From positions 62,001 through 126,000 of the forward strand of contig NZ_RWKH01000002.1 in assembly GCF_003984625.1 (NCBI RefSeq): 64,000 bases of DNA, read 5' to 3'. A program made the position numbers and the translations under genes. Shown one piece after another: positions 24,879 to 33,874 of this stretch. The DNA is from Variovorax sp. DXTD-1. Lineage in GTDB: Bacteria > Pseudomonadota > Gammaproteobacteria > Burkholderiales > Burkholderiaceae_C. Below the pieces are notes generated by a model. It made no database searches. It was not told the DNA's origin and worked only from the letters and a program-made list of their open reading frames with translations. Positions within the stretch are counted from its first letter, which is position 1. Every line of letters begins with the position of its first letter.

Positions 24879-25263
24879 CGAACCTCGGTCTCGAGCGCCA
24901 CTCTAAATTCGATGTCGATCCCGAGCCCATTGGCCGTCGAAAGTGCATCGTCAGAGCGAGCGGATCCAACGGGGAGAGAGGATGGTCATGGTCAAGTGCA
25001 TTCTGGCGCCCCTGCTTCAAAACGGTGAAGAAAGCCGCGCGTGAGCACCGGCTCGACCCCGGTCGCATCCACGTCGCAGGCCTGCCCGCCGGCTGTGCGA
25101 TGGCTGCCTTGCCAGGCAAGTTCTACCGCCGAACCTTTCGCCGCCAATGCAAGGGAGGAGATGCTGCGCTTTCGCCAGCCGATCGCGCATGCCAGCAGTA
25201 GCGCCCCTTGGCAAAGTTAGTCGCCGGTGTTTCTATGACTTTTCCGCTCTGTACGACATTCGC
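24879..25263. other. Intergenic region between convergent genes
   Basis: About 385 bp between the cardiolipin synthase and the AI-2E fusion gene. It contains a decayed esterase fragment (25022-25118). No terminator hairpin, promoter or intact ORF was seen. Confidence 0.5.
25022..25118 (+). pseudogene. Fragment of a poly(3-hydroxybutyrate) depolymerase-type esterase
   Basis: The frame starting at 25025 reads VKKAAREHRLDPGRIHVAGL and then PAGCAMAALPG. This matches the lipase-box region of PHB depolymerase/feruloyl-esterase-like proteins (expected G-L-S-A-G-G-A-M), but the catalytic serine is proline and a following glycine is cysteine. Only about 32 codons are recognisable. It is a remnant, not a gene. 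Confidence 0.5.
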
Positions 25264-27813
25264 TCAGCCTCCAGACGGCAGCAACTGGCCCACCGTGGCC
25301 GAGGGTGGGCTGCTAGTTGGCGCGGGTACCGATGCGGTTGCACGCCATTGCAGGGCGCTTTCGCGCAACACGCTCATGACATCATCTGCCATGGCTTCGA
25401 GCAAGCGCACTTCTCGCTGATTGAGAGAGTGGGGCTCCACATCCAGGATACACAGCGTGCCTAGGACGTGGCCAGCGTCGTCGCGCAATGGCGCGCCGGC
25501 GTAGAAGCGTAAGCCTTTCGCTTGAAGCGCCGGGTTGCCGGCAAAGCGCAGGTCTCGTGCGATGTCGGGTACCACCAGCGTTTGGGAGTTCGCCACCACG
25601 TGCCCGCACATCGATAGCGAGCGCGGAATGTTTAGATCTTCGCCGCGCACGGGCTCACTCGGCCCTTCTGCCGCTGCCGGCAAGCTGCCATGCGCGCCAC
25701 GGACGGTCTGCTTGCCTTCATCGATCAACGAAACCATCGCCATGGGCATGTCGAAAACGTCCGCCGCGCGTTTGGCTGCCGTGTCGAAAATCGGTTGTGC
25801 GCGAGTATCCAATGCGCCGCTGGCGCGTAAGGCACGCAGCCGTTCGGCGTCTGCCTCGGGGATGGGCGCGGGCATAAAGCCTTCGTTGAACTGAACACCC
25901 ATCAGGGTGGAGACCTGAACCACGGCTTCGCTGATGGAAGTGACCACCGCATCGGCGCCCATCTTCTTGCAGGCATCCTCGGCCAGCAGTTCGGGCGGCG
26001 CATTCCACAACGTCAAGATGATCTGTACATCAGGCCAGCTTCGCCGCAGCCGCCTGCAGAAGTGACGCGCCTGTAGTTGCGGCTCCGGACTGAAAAACGA
26101 GAGGCAAACGGTGTGGGCGCTGGCCAGGTCCAGGCGGGCGATATAGTCCGCGCTCAGGGTGCCGGCCGGGCGAAGCTCTGCGTGTGTTCCTTCGAGCGAC
26201 AAGGCGTGCGCAAGCATGTTGGCCGCCAAGTTGTCCACCTCCCACTTGCCTCCAATGCACACCACACTCGGCCCTCCCAATCCGGCAGGCGATGGGTGCT
26301 GCTCGCACAGGTCGTCGATCAGCGCATTCATGCCAATGACGACACGGTGGCGGTGCTCCGCGGTCGCCACGCTCGCATGGTCACTCGTGGCCATGCGCAG
26401 CACGCGCAGGCCGGACTCGTCGTAGAAACTCGCAACATCGCCATTTGCCGATACCTCGGTCGCCAGCTCAATGGCTTCTTCCACGTCACCGGCAAGTAGC
26501 CTCTGGTAGATCCGGGTGGGCGTGTCCAGTGCGGGTTGGCTGCCGAGCAACACGTCCAAAAACTTGAGCCGCGGCAGATATCGGCCGATGACCAGCAGGC
26601 ACACGGTAAGGGGCGTGGACATGATCAGGCCGATGGGACCCCACAGCGCGGTCCAAAAGATGGCGGAAACCATGAGCGACATCGCCGAGAGGCCGGTGCT
26701 GGCCCCGTATAGCCAAGGTTCAATGAAGTTGTTGCTCAGGACTTCCAGTGCCACGATCAGCCCGACTGTCCAGAGCACCATGCTCCAGCCGGGGTCCACG
26801 GCGAAAGCGAGTGCCACTGGAAAAATGGCGGAAATCATGGGGCCGACGTAGGGCACGAAGCGCATCACGGCGGCCACCGCGCCCCACAGAATTGCCCCTG
26901 GTACGCCGATGAACCACAAGCCCACCGCCATCGGGACGCCGTAGGTCAGGTTGATTACGAGTTGCATCGTCAGGTATTTACTGATTCGCGTGCCCGCCTC
27001 GTCCATGGCATCGGTGGAGCGATGCAGACTGCCGCCCCACAATCGCAAGAGCCGATCCCTCAGGTCGAGCCGGTCGAGCAGAATCAGCACGACGAACACC
27101 AGGACGATGCCGGCGTTGGCCAGTGGACCGCTGCTTGCTTCAAGCCAGGTGATGGCTTGCTGGAAGGACGAAGGAGACTTCTGCTCCAGCTGCACGCGCT
27201 GCGGTGGCGGCGGAGTTGTCTTTGCTTTTTCGCTGCTTTCGGCAAGGTTGGCGGGTGCCTTGTCTACCTCGTTCTTGAGCGTGTCGAAGGTCTTCAAGGC
27301 GCCGTCGAACATGCCGGGCCTGCTGGCACTTTCACGCAGATCATTCAGTTTGCTCTTGATGTTGCTCTGATACGTTGGTAGCTGCGCGCTGAGCGCGCTG
27401 ACCTGGTTGCCAAGAAGCAGCCCTGCCAGCCCGAGCACCCCCAGGGCAGATGCCACGACGATGAATACCGCAGCGGCGCGCGGCAGGCCCCAGCGTTTTA
27501 GACGCATGACCAAAGGGTCGAGAACAAAGCCCAGCAGAAATGCAAGCGCCAGTGGAATCAGAATATCGCGTCCGAAGTACAGCGCAGCGATGATCACACC
27601 GGCAGTGACGAGCCCGATCACGAGCTTGAGCTCAGGTAGCAGTGCCGCAAGCTCCGATGAAGAATCAGGCGATGACGACAGCATGCTGAAGCGAGAAGCT
27701 TCGCCGGCGCCCCGGTTGCCCGAATCAGCACTTTCGGTGAGGCGGGAACTCCCGCCAGATTGCGGCTTGTTTGAGGTCACGATGGCGTACTGGTTTTGAG
27801 TCCGTGAAGGCAC
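25264..27813 (-). CDS. AI-2E-family membrane protein fused to a cobalamin-binding-like region and a GAF domain
   Basis: An 849-residue protein. Residues about 55-425 form an AI-2E (PerM-like) permease with helices around VIGLVTAGVIIAALYFG, a coiled/soluble insert (150-235) and the conserved RFVPYVGPMISAIFPVAL and NNFIEPWLYG motifs. Residues about 440-655 resemble a cobalamin-binding-like regulatory fold (YIARLDLASAHTVCLSFFSP, WPDVQIILTLWNAPPEL). Residues about 660-830 are a GAF domain (VSLIDEGKQTV, LVVPDIARDLRFAGN, GAPLRDDAGHVLGTLCILD). This combination is unusual. GTG start at 27813; an ATG at 27684 would shorten it. It follows katE by 96 bp on the same strand. Confidence 0.75.
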   Translation of the reverse strand: MPSRTQNQYAIVTSNKPQSGGSSRLTESADSGNRGAGEASRFSMLSSSPDSSSELAALLPELKLVIGLVTAGVIIAALYFGRDILIPLALAFLLGFVLDPLVMRLKRWGLPRAAAVFIVVASALGVLGLAGLLLGNQVSALSAQLPTYQSNIKSKLNDLRESASRPGMFDGALKTFDTLKNEVDKAPANLAESSEKAKTTPPPPQRVQLEQKSPSSFQQAITWLEASSGPLANAGIVLVFVVLILLDRLDLRDRLLRLWGGSLHRSTDAMDEAGTRISKYLTMQLVINLTYGVPMAVGLWFIGVPGAILWGAVAAVMRFVPYVGPMISAIFPVALAFAVDPGWSMVLWTVGLIVALEVLSNNFIEPWLYGASTGLSAMSLMVSAIFWTALWGPIGLIMSTPLTVCLLVIGRYLPRLKFLDVLLGSQPALDTPTRIYQRLLAGDVEEAIELATEVSANGDVASFYDESGLRVLRMATSDHASVATAEHRHRVVIGMNALIDDLCEQHPSPAGLGGPSVVCIGGKWEVDNLAANMLAHALSLEGTHAELRPAGTLSADYIARLDLASAHTVCLSFFSPEPQLQARHFCRRLRRSWPDVQIILTLWNAPPELLAEDACKKMGADAVVTSISEAVVQVSTLMGVQFNEGFMPAPIPEADAERLRALRASGALDTRAQPIFDTAAKRAADVFDMPMAMVSLIDEGKQTVRGAHGSLPAAAEGPSEPVRGEDLNIPRSLSMCGHVVANSQTLVVPDIARDLRFAGNPALQAKGLRFYAGAPLRDDAGHVLGTLCILDVEPHSLNQREVRLLEAMADDVMSVLRESALQWRATASVPAPTSSPPSATVGQLLPSGG

Positions 27814-27909
27814 TTTCAGGTCAAAAGCGACGCGCAGTTCAAGTCCAACTCCCTTGCTGTACGTGAAATCGAGATGGAGTCACGCTCGCTTGCCACCCAA
27901 CCCCAACCG

Positions 27910-30336
27910 TCATTCGACCATTGGTGGGTCGTTCTCTCGTCCAAAGTGCCGATGTTGTCCCATGGCAGCGATGAAGTCCGTGATGGCCTTCGGTGCATCT
28001 GTGGCGTCCGCGAGAATCAATCCTGTATCAGGCGAGCCGTCGGCCAGCGTCATCGGGATCTGGGCCTCCGCTAACAACGCCTCCGATGCACCGAAGGCCA
28101 GGATCGTCTTGCAATGCCAGTAATGGTCGCGCAGGAATTCGAGGGTGTGGGCGTCGGCGTCCAAGGCCGCCACGGCATCCGCGCCGTCCGGCAGCACCAG
28201 CGCGTCGAACAGGAAACCAGGCGAGTTCTCCATCGTCGCGTCTGCCGCGAACTTCTCGCCGGTCGCGCTGACATAGGTGCCCAGCCGCGTGCCGATGAGG
28301 CGAGGCACTGCACCCGCTGCGACGAGCGAGGAGACGAGTGCACCGATCGAGGCGCCCTCGACGCCGTTTGCTACGAGGATCGCGACCTTGCGCGTGCGGA
28401 TGCCACCGTCGCCAGGGCGTGCCATGAGCGACAGGGCCGGGGAGATCTTGACCTCCGGTGCCGCGGGGTTTTCCAGCGCCTTGGGCAGTGCCGCCGGCAG
28501 GTCCATGCCCAGGTCTTGCGCCAGTCGCGCCGCCAGCTCGGGGGCCGCGTTGCGCAGGCTCGCGATCACGCGCTCGCGGATGGCAGGCACGGTCACCTTC
28601 GACAGCTCGAAGCGGAAGGCGTTACCGATGTGGGCCTTCTCGACCTCGGTCTGGCTCTCGAAGAACAGGCGCGCCTGCGTATAGTGGTCGGCGAACTTCT
28701 CGGGCTTGATGCGCAGCTTGTCTGCGCTTTCCTTGGCATCGATGCGCCGCGCGACGCTGACGAAGCCTTGTCCAGCACCGACCTGGAAGGGGCAGCCGCC
28801 CGCGAGCGAGTTGGGCTCGTAGGCGACGCGGCCCCGGTTGATGGCCTGGCGGTGCATGCCGTCGCGCTGGTTGTTATGTACTTGCGCGACGGGCGCATTG
28901 ATCGGCAGCTCGTGGAAGTTCGGTCCACCGAGCCGGCTGATCTGCGTGTCGACGTAGGAATGGATGCGGCCGGCCAGCAGCGGATCGTTTGTGAAGTCGA
29001 GCCCGGGCACGATGTGCGCGGTGCAGAAGGCGACCTGCTCCGTTTCCGCGAAGAAGTTGTCGGGGTTCCGGTTGAGCACCATGCGGCCCACGATCTTGAT
29101 GGGCACCAGCTCCTCGGGAACGATCTTCGTTGCGTCGAGGATGTCGAAGCTGAACTGCTCCGCCTGCGCTTCCGTGAAGATCTGCAGGCCGAGTTCCCAC
29201 TCAGGATACTCGCCCGCCTCGATCGCTTCCCAGAGGTCGCGGCGATGGTAGTCCGGATCGGCGCCGGAGATCTTCACTGCCTCTTCCCACACCAGCGAGT
29301 GCGTGCCGAGCTTGGGCTGCCAATGGAACTTGACCAGCACCGACTCGCCCGTGTCATTGACCAGGCGGAACGTGTGGACGCCGAAGCCCTGCATCATGCG
29401 GTAGCTGCGCGGAATGGCGCGGTCGGACATCTGCCACATCAGCATGTGGGTGGACTCGGGCATCAGCGAGACGAAGTCCCAGAAGGTGTCGTGCGCGCTG
29501 GCGGCCTGGGGCATCTGGTGGTGCGGCTCGGGCTTTACCGCATGCACGAGATCGGGGAACTTCATCGCATCCTGGATGAAGAACACGGGCATGTTGTTGC
29601 CCACCAGATCCCAGTTGCCCTCGTCGGTGTAGAACTTGACGGCGAAGCCGCGCACGTCGCGGGCGGTGTCCTTCGAGCCGCGTTCGCCCGCCACGGTCGA
29701 GAAGCGCACGAACACCGGCGTGATCTTGCCGGCTTCCTTGAAGGGCGCGGCCCTGGTGTATTGCGTCAAGGGCTCGTAGGCCTCGAAGAAGCCGTGCGCC
29801 CCCGAACCGCGCGCATGGACGATGCGCTCGGGGATGCGTTCATGGTCGAAGTGGGTGATCTTCTCGCGCAGGATGAAGTCTTCCAGCAGCGCGGGTCCCC
29901 GTGCGCCGGCCTTTAGCGAGTTCTGGTTATCCGCAACGGCGACGCCCTGGTTGGTCGTGAGGGGCTGCCCGCTGGAGTCCACGCGGACGCGGTCGAGGGT
30001 GTCGATGGTGGCATTCACGCCTTCGCGTGCGACGGTGCCGGTCTTCGCGGATACATTCTGTTCAGAGAGAGTGCTGGCCGTGGGCAGGCGCGAAGGCGGA
30101 CTGACGGTGACGCCTGCCGGGGTCGCGGAGGCGTTGGCTTCCCCGTACTCCAAGGCCTTGTTCTCGTTCGACGGCATGCCGCTCGCCAGCGCCTGCGTGT
30201 CGATGGCCTTTTGGGCCGGCAGGTCGCCCTTGCCTGCGGCGGGCGGAGCGGGTTGGGCGGGTCCGCTGTCGGTATTGCGCGCGGCCGCGCGCGCGGCGTC
30301 GAGCGCGGCTGCAGGGGTGGGGGCTTTTTTGGCCAT
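27910..30336 (-). CDS. katE: Catalase HPII
   Basis: An 808-residue large-subunit catalase. Catalytic motifs: [16 protein letters not shown] (distal histidine), [12 protein letters not shown] (asparagine), and [15 protein letters not shown] (proximal heme tyrosine). A C-terminal flavodoxin/DJ-1-like domain ([14 protein letters not shown] onward, about residue 650-808) identifies the HPII clade. The N-terminal 100 residues are alanine/proline-rich and low-complexity. A longer start at 30348 is possible. It degrades H2O2, usually in stationary phase. It precedes the AI-2E fusion gene and may be co-transcribed. Confidence 0.93.
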   Translation of the reverse strand: MAKKAPTPAAALDAARAAARNTDSGPAQPAPPAAGKGDLPAQKAIDTQALASGMPSNENKALEYGEANASATPAGVTVSPPSRLPTASTLSEQNVSAKTGTVAREGVNATIDTLDRVRVDSSGQPLTTNQGVAVADNQNSLKAGARGPALLEDFILREKITHFDHERIPERIVHARGSGAHGFFEAYEPLTQYTRAAPFKEAGKITPVFVRFSTVAGERGSKDTARDVRGFAVKFYTDEGNWDLVGNNMPVFFIQDAMKFPDLVHAVKPEPHHQMPQAASAHDTFWDFVSLMPESTHMLMWQMSDRAIPRSYRMMQGFGVHTFRLVNDTGESVLVKFHWQPKLGTHSLVWEEAVKISGADPDYHRRDLWEAIEAGEYPEWELGLQIFTEAQAEQFSFDILDATKIVPEELVPIKIVGRMVLNRNPDNFFAETEQVAFCTAHIVPGLDFTNDPLLAGRIHSYVDTQISRLGGPNFHELPINAPVAQVHNNQRDGMHRQAINRGRVAYEPNSLAGGCPFQVGAGQGFVSVARRIDAKESADKLRIKPEKFADHYTQARLFFESQTEVEKAHIGNAFRFELSKVTVPAIRERVIASLRNAAPELAARLAQDLGMDLPAALPKALENPAAPEVKISPALSLMARPGDGGIRTRKVAILVANGVEGASIGALVSSLVAAGAVPRLIGTRLGTYVSATGEKFAADATMENSPGFLFDALVLPDGADAVAALDADAHTLEFLRDHYWHCKTILAFGASEALLAEAQIPMTLADGSPDTGLILADATDAPKAITDFIAAMGQHRHFGRENDPPMVE

Positions 30337-30489
30337 GAGGGTCTCCATTGGGGAAACGCTAGGCTAGGCGTGCATCTCGTCCTTACCTGTAGGAAGAATG
30401 CGCGTGAAATTTACGGCTCATCTGACTTGTTGATGCATCGGCTCGGCCCCGCTGGTCTACGGTAAGTGGACGAACGAGTGCCATCCAAG

Positions 30490-31345
30490 CGCGCGCTGCT
30501 CGTCGAGGGCGGTGTCGAGTGTGCTGACTCCGAACAGAAGCGCCGCGAGCAACATCAGCACCGGCGTCAGCCACTGGCCGAAGCTTTCGCCCTCGAACTT
30601 GCAGAGGTTGACGTAGTTGCCGGACCTTCAGGATGCCGTTGCGCGTGGCGATACCCGCCAGCGTGATGAAGCCCACCATCGACGCCACGGAAAGACTCGC
30701 TCACGCCCGTGAGCCACATCCCCACCCGCTGCCGATGAGCGCAAGCGGGATGTTGGCCATGATGATGCCGGCCAGCACAGTGGACCTGTCGCGCGCGGAC
30801 AGCACCAGGAAGATCATCGCCAGCGAAATCAGCGACAGGCCCACAATGAGCTTCACCGCCTGCTCCTGCGCCTTGAAACTGGCCTCCGAGGCTCACGAAG
30901 GTGCCCGGCGGAAGGTTCATTTTTGCGATCACCGTGCGGATGTCCGCGATCACGCGGCCCATGTCCGAGCCGTCGGTGTTCGCGTACACCACGATGCGCC
31001 GGCGGCCGTTCTCGCGTCCGATCTGATTCGGCCCTTCGGCTTCCTCGACCGTCGCGATGGCCGAGACCAGACGCCTTCCGGCGGGTATCGATCAGCGTCG
31101 CCGCCAGGTCTTGCGGGCTGCGCTTGCCGTCGGGCAGGCGCCGCACAACGTCGTAGCGCCGCGCCGGGCGCGAGGCCCATTTGTGCGAGCTTGCGCTGGT
31201 CGAGACGCACGGTGATCTGCGAATCAGCACCTGCTTTTCCACCGTCAGGCCGACCAGGCCAGGCACGCCCGAAAGTCCCTGGCGCCTCTGCTCGCCCAGG
31301 CCGCGCAACGTGTCGGTGTCGTCGCCGCGCGATCCGTCAACTTGA
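30490..31345 (-). pseudogene. Heavy-metal efflux RND permease fragment (CzcA/CusA-like)
   Basis: Read on the minus strand in several frames, the region spells parts of a CzcA-type pump: DDTDTLRGLGEQRRQ, LVGLTVEKQVLI, then IGRENGRR, VYANTDGSDMGRVIADIRTV, a transmembrane piece MIFLVLSA, NIPLALIGS and VASMVGFITLAGIATRNGIL. Frames change at least four times. Only the central-to-C-terminal part (roughly residues 640-1010 of a typical 1050-residue pump) remains, and no partner genes are present. This is a decayed gene. Confidence 0.8.
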
Positions 31346-31454
31346 GTTGCTTTCCACCAATCGTTGTCGATAGACGTCGAGGAGAAAATATTTATAAATC
31401 AACAGCTTACGTCGATTTTTCGATAGTTGGCGATTGTCCGCAAAAAGCGGCAAA
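31346..31454. other. AT-rich junction segment beside guaA
   Basis: A 109-bp stretch with clearly lower GC than either side (AAAATATTTATAAATC at 31385-31400). It contains two copies each of TCGATAG (31367, 31420) and ACGTCGA (31374, 31409) in the same orientation, and a CCGC-AAAAA-GCGG hairpin at 31438-31450. No gene is seen. Its position immediately before the guaA stop makes it a candidate recombinase-arm region, but that is inference. Confidence 0.35.
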
Positions 31455-33104
31455 TCATTCCCACTCGATCGTTGCCGGCGGCTTGCTCGACACGTCGTAC
31501 GTGACCCGGTTGATGCCGCGCACTTCATTGATGATGCGGCCCGACACCTTCTTGAGCAGCGCATACGGCAGCTCGGCCCAGTCGGCGGTCATGAAGTCGC
31601 TGGTCTGCACCGCGCGCAGCGCGACCACGTAGTCGTAGGTGCGGCCGTCGCCCATCACGCCCACGCTCTTCACAGGCAGGAACACGGTGAAGGCCTGGCT
31701 CGTGAGGTCGTACCAGGTCTTGCCGGTGGCCTCGTCCTTGAAGTTGCGCAGCTCCTCGATGAAGATCGCGTCGGCGCGGCGCAGCAGGTCGGCGTATTCC
31801 TTCTTCACTTCGCCGAGGATGCGCACGCCCAGGCCCGGACCGGGGAACGGATGGCGGTACACCATCTCTGGCGGCAGGCCGAGTGCCACGCCCAGTTCGC
31901 GCACTTCGTCCTTGAACAGGTCGCGCAGCGGCTCGAGCAGCTTGAGTCCGAGCTGCTCGGGCAGGCCGCCCACGTTGTGGTGGCTCTTGATGGTGACGGC
32001 CTTCTTGCTCTTGGCACCGCCCGATTCGATGACGTCGGGGTAGATGGTGCCTTGCGCCAGGAAGGTCGCGCCCTTGACGGCCGGTCGGCCGTCAACTCCG
32101 TTCTTGCCGCCGTCGCCTGCGGCCTTGAGCTTGGCAGCCTCCTGCTTGAACACGGTAACGAACTCGCCGCCGATGATCTTGCGCTTGGCTTCAGGGTCGC
32201 TCACGCCGGCGAGCTTGCCGAGGAACAGCTCGCTCGCATCGACGCGAATGACCTTCGCGTGCAGCTTGCCTTCGAACATCTCCATGACCATGTCGCCTTC
32301 GTTCAGGCGCAAGAGGCCGTGGTCGACAAATACGCAAGTGAGCTGATCGCCGATGGCGCGGTGGATGAGCGCGGCAGCCACGCTCGAATCCACGCCACCC
32401 GAGAGCCCGAGGATGACCTCTTCGTCGCCCACCTGCTCGCGAATCTTCTGCACGGCTTCGGCGATGTGGTCGCGCATGACCCAGTCGGGCTTCGCCTCGC
32501 AGATGCCGAGCACGAAGCGATCGATGATCGCCTTGCCCTGCACGGTGTGCGTGACTTCGGGGTGGAACTGCAGCGCGTAGTAGCGGCGCGCCTCGTCGGC
32601 CATGCCGGCGATGGGGCAGCTCTCGGTGCTGGCCATGAGCTTGAAGCCGGGCGGCAGCTCGGTGACCTTGTCGCCGTGGCTCATCCACACGTTGAGCATG
32701 CCGAAGCCCTCGGGCGTGGTGAAGTCGGCGATGTCTTTCAAGAGCGCGGTGTGGCCATGGGCGCGCACGGACGCAAAACCGAACTCGCGCTTGTGGCCGC
32801 CCTCGACCTTGCCGCCGAGCTGATGCGCCATGGTCTGCATGCCGTAGCAGATGCCGAGCACCGGCACGCCCAGGTCGAACACGGCCTGCGGCGCCTTGTC
32901 GGTGGTCTCTTCGTACACGCTCGCATGGCTGCCCGAAAGAATCACGCCCTTCAGATGGCCGTCGGCCGCGTATTCGCGCACCCATTCGTCGGTCACGTCG
33001 CAAGGGTGCACTTCGCTGAGCACGTGCGCTTCGCGCACACGGCGCGCGATGAGCTGCGTGACTTGCGAGCCGAAATCGAGAATGAGGATCTTGTCGTGTT
33101 GCAT
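31455..33104 (-). CDS. guaA: GMP synthase (glutamine-hydrolysing)
   Basis: A 549-residue enzyme with both domains. The amidotransferase part (residues 1-200) has the nucleophile C86 in GICYGMQ and the HPEV triad. The ATP-pyrophosphatase part has the SGGVDSS P-loop and the C-terminal dimer domain ([15 protein letters not shown]). It converts XMP to GMP. The start [14 protein letters not shown] at 33104 is canonical. Its 3' end adjoins a low-GC junction and a pseudogene instead of a terminator. guaB lies upstream but is separated by a toxin-antitoxin pair. Confidence 0.96.
   Translation of the reverse strand: MQHDKILILDFGSQVTQLIARRVREAHVLSEVHPCDVTDEWVREYAADGHLKGVILSGSHASVYEETTDKAPQAVFDLGVPVLGICYGMQTMAHQLGGKVEGGHKREFGFASVRAHGHTALLKDIADFTTPEGFGMLNVWMSHGDKVTELPPGFKLMASTESCPIAGMADEARRYYALQFHPEVTHTVQGKAIIDRFVLGICEAKPDWVMRDHIAEAVQKIREQVGDEEVILGLSGGVDSSVAAALIHRAIGDQLTCVFVDHGLLRLNEGDMVMEMFEGKLHAKVIRVDASELFLGKLAGVSDPEAKRKIIGGEFVTVFKQEAAKLKAAGDGGKNGVDGRPAVKGATFLAQGTIYPDVIESGGAKSKKAVTIKSHHNVGGLPEQLGLKLLEPLRDLFKDEVRELGVALGLPPEMVYRHPFPGPGLGVRILGEVKKEYADLLRRADAIFIEELRNFKDEATGKTWYDLTSQAFTVFLPVKSVGVMGDGRTYDYVVALRAVQTSDFMTADWAELPYALLKKVSGRIINEVRGINRVTYDVSSKPPATIEWE
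31460..31482 (-). repeat. guaA 3' end copy of the candidate att repeat
   Basis: These bases encode the last residues of GuaA (PPATIEW), three bases before the GAA and TGA. They match 17863-17885 at 18 of 23 positions. The 3' end of guaA is a known insertion point for genomic islands. Confidence 0.45.
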
Positions 33105-33117
33105 TGAGAAGACTCGG

Positions 33118-33552
33118 TCAGAGCGTTGAAATGTCGAACAGCCTGACGCCCGCTTGCGGCGCAGCCTGGATGAGTTGCTCGTCGAAGGTGGCGAGCGGAA
33201 GATTGAGCGATTTAGCGAGCCACAGGTACCCCGCGTCGTACAGCGAAACGCCTGCGTCGATGGCGACAGCCAACACCGCCTTGTGCTGGGCCGGCGCGAG
33301 CTCGTGCAGTTCCACGCGGTGGCGAATGGCATCGAGCACGCTCCACAGCCCTTCGACGGCCGAAGGAGGAATGCGGCCGCTGCGAACGCCGTTGGCAAGG
33401 ATGTTGGCGCACTCCCATTGCCAGGCGTTGGGCGCCTGCGGCTCGACCTCGTCGCGGCGAATGGCGGCGTAGAGCTTGCGGGTGTGCTCGCTGGCTTGGT
33501 CGGGCAGCAGCCAGGCGGCGGTGACGGAAGCGTCCATGACGAAGGCTGTCAC
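33118..33552 (-). CDS. PIN-domain (VapC-like) toxin
   Basis: A 144-residue PIN ribonuclease-like protein. The acidic active-site set is visible: D7 (FVMDASV), E47 (WQWECAN), and an aspartate pair in [13 protein letters not shown] and ATFDEQL. Toxins of this group cleave RNA and are held by the upstream antitoxin. The start overlaps the antitoxin stop (ATGA-type), the normal arrangement for type II pairs. It ends 13 bp before guaA. Confidence 0.85.
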   Translation of the reverse strand: MTAFVMDASVTAAWLLPDQASEHTRKLYAAIRRDEVEPQAPNAWQWECANILANGVRSGRIPPSAVEGLWSVLDAIRHRVELHELAPAQHKAVLAVAIDAGVSLYDAGYLWLAKSLNLPLATFDEQLIQAAPQAGVRLFDISTL

Positions 33553-33797
33553 GATTGGCGCCCTTCGTCGAGCAAAGCGCGTACCGACTGGCCGGGCTTG
33601 ATGCTGGCGTGCAGCGCGTCGATCTGGCCGAGTTCGCGCTCGATCTGCTCGTCGGTGATGACGGGTTTGCGCCGCACCGGCAGCATGCGCACCACCTCCT
33701 TGCCATGGCGCGTGATGCGAACCTCCTCGCCCTTTTCGACCATGTCGATCAGGGCGGAGAAGTTGTTCTTGGCTTCGGCGATGCCGATGGATTGCAT
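33549..33797 (-). CDS. Phd/YefM-family antitoxin
   Basis: An 82-residue protein starting MQSIGIAEAKNNFSALIDMV, the standard Phd/YefM N-terminal DNA-binding fold, with EEVRITRHGKEVVRMLPVR and a C-terminal toxin-binding tail containing ERELGQIDALHASIKPGQS. It overlaps the PIN gene. Two inverted repeats immediately upstream (33796-33828 and 33839-33869) suit autoregulation by the complex. A longer in-frame start exists, but this one gives the family N-terminus. Confidence 0.85.
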   Translation of the reverse strand: MQSIGIAEAKNNFSALIDMVEKGEEVRITRHGKEVVRMLPVRRKPVITDEQIERELGQIDALHASIKPGQSVRALLDEGRQS

Positions 33798-33828
33798 TTG
33801 GGCCAGAAAGTTTGAACCTGGCCCAAAT
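33796..33828. promoter_or_regulatory. Inverted repeat 1, toxin-antitoxin operator
   Basis: Arms ATTTGGGCCA and TGGCCCAAAT, a perfect 10-bp match, with 13 bp between. It starts at the antitoxin start codon. Position and symmetry fit an operator bound by the Phd-like antitoxin. Confidence 0.6.
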
Positions 33829-33838
33829 TCTAACCCCA

Positions 33839-33869
33839 ATCTGGCCCGACTTTCAAGGTCTGGCCAGAT
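33839..33869. promoter_or_regulatory. Inverted repeat 2, toxin-antitoxin operator
   Basis: Arms ATCTGGCC and GGCCAGAT, a perfect 8-bp match, with 15 bp between. It shares the CTGGCC core with repeat 1, and lies between guaB's stop and the antitoxin. A second operator is typical for conditional cooperativity. Confidence 0.55.
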
Positions 33870-33874
33870 CAGGC

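Noticed and set aside
29190-29210. TTCCCACTC inside katE, as a further copy of the guaA-tail repeat
   Set aside because: Only 9-10 bases match and they encode a normal S-E-W-E-L segment of the catalase; chance.
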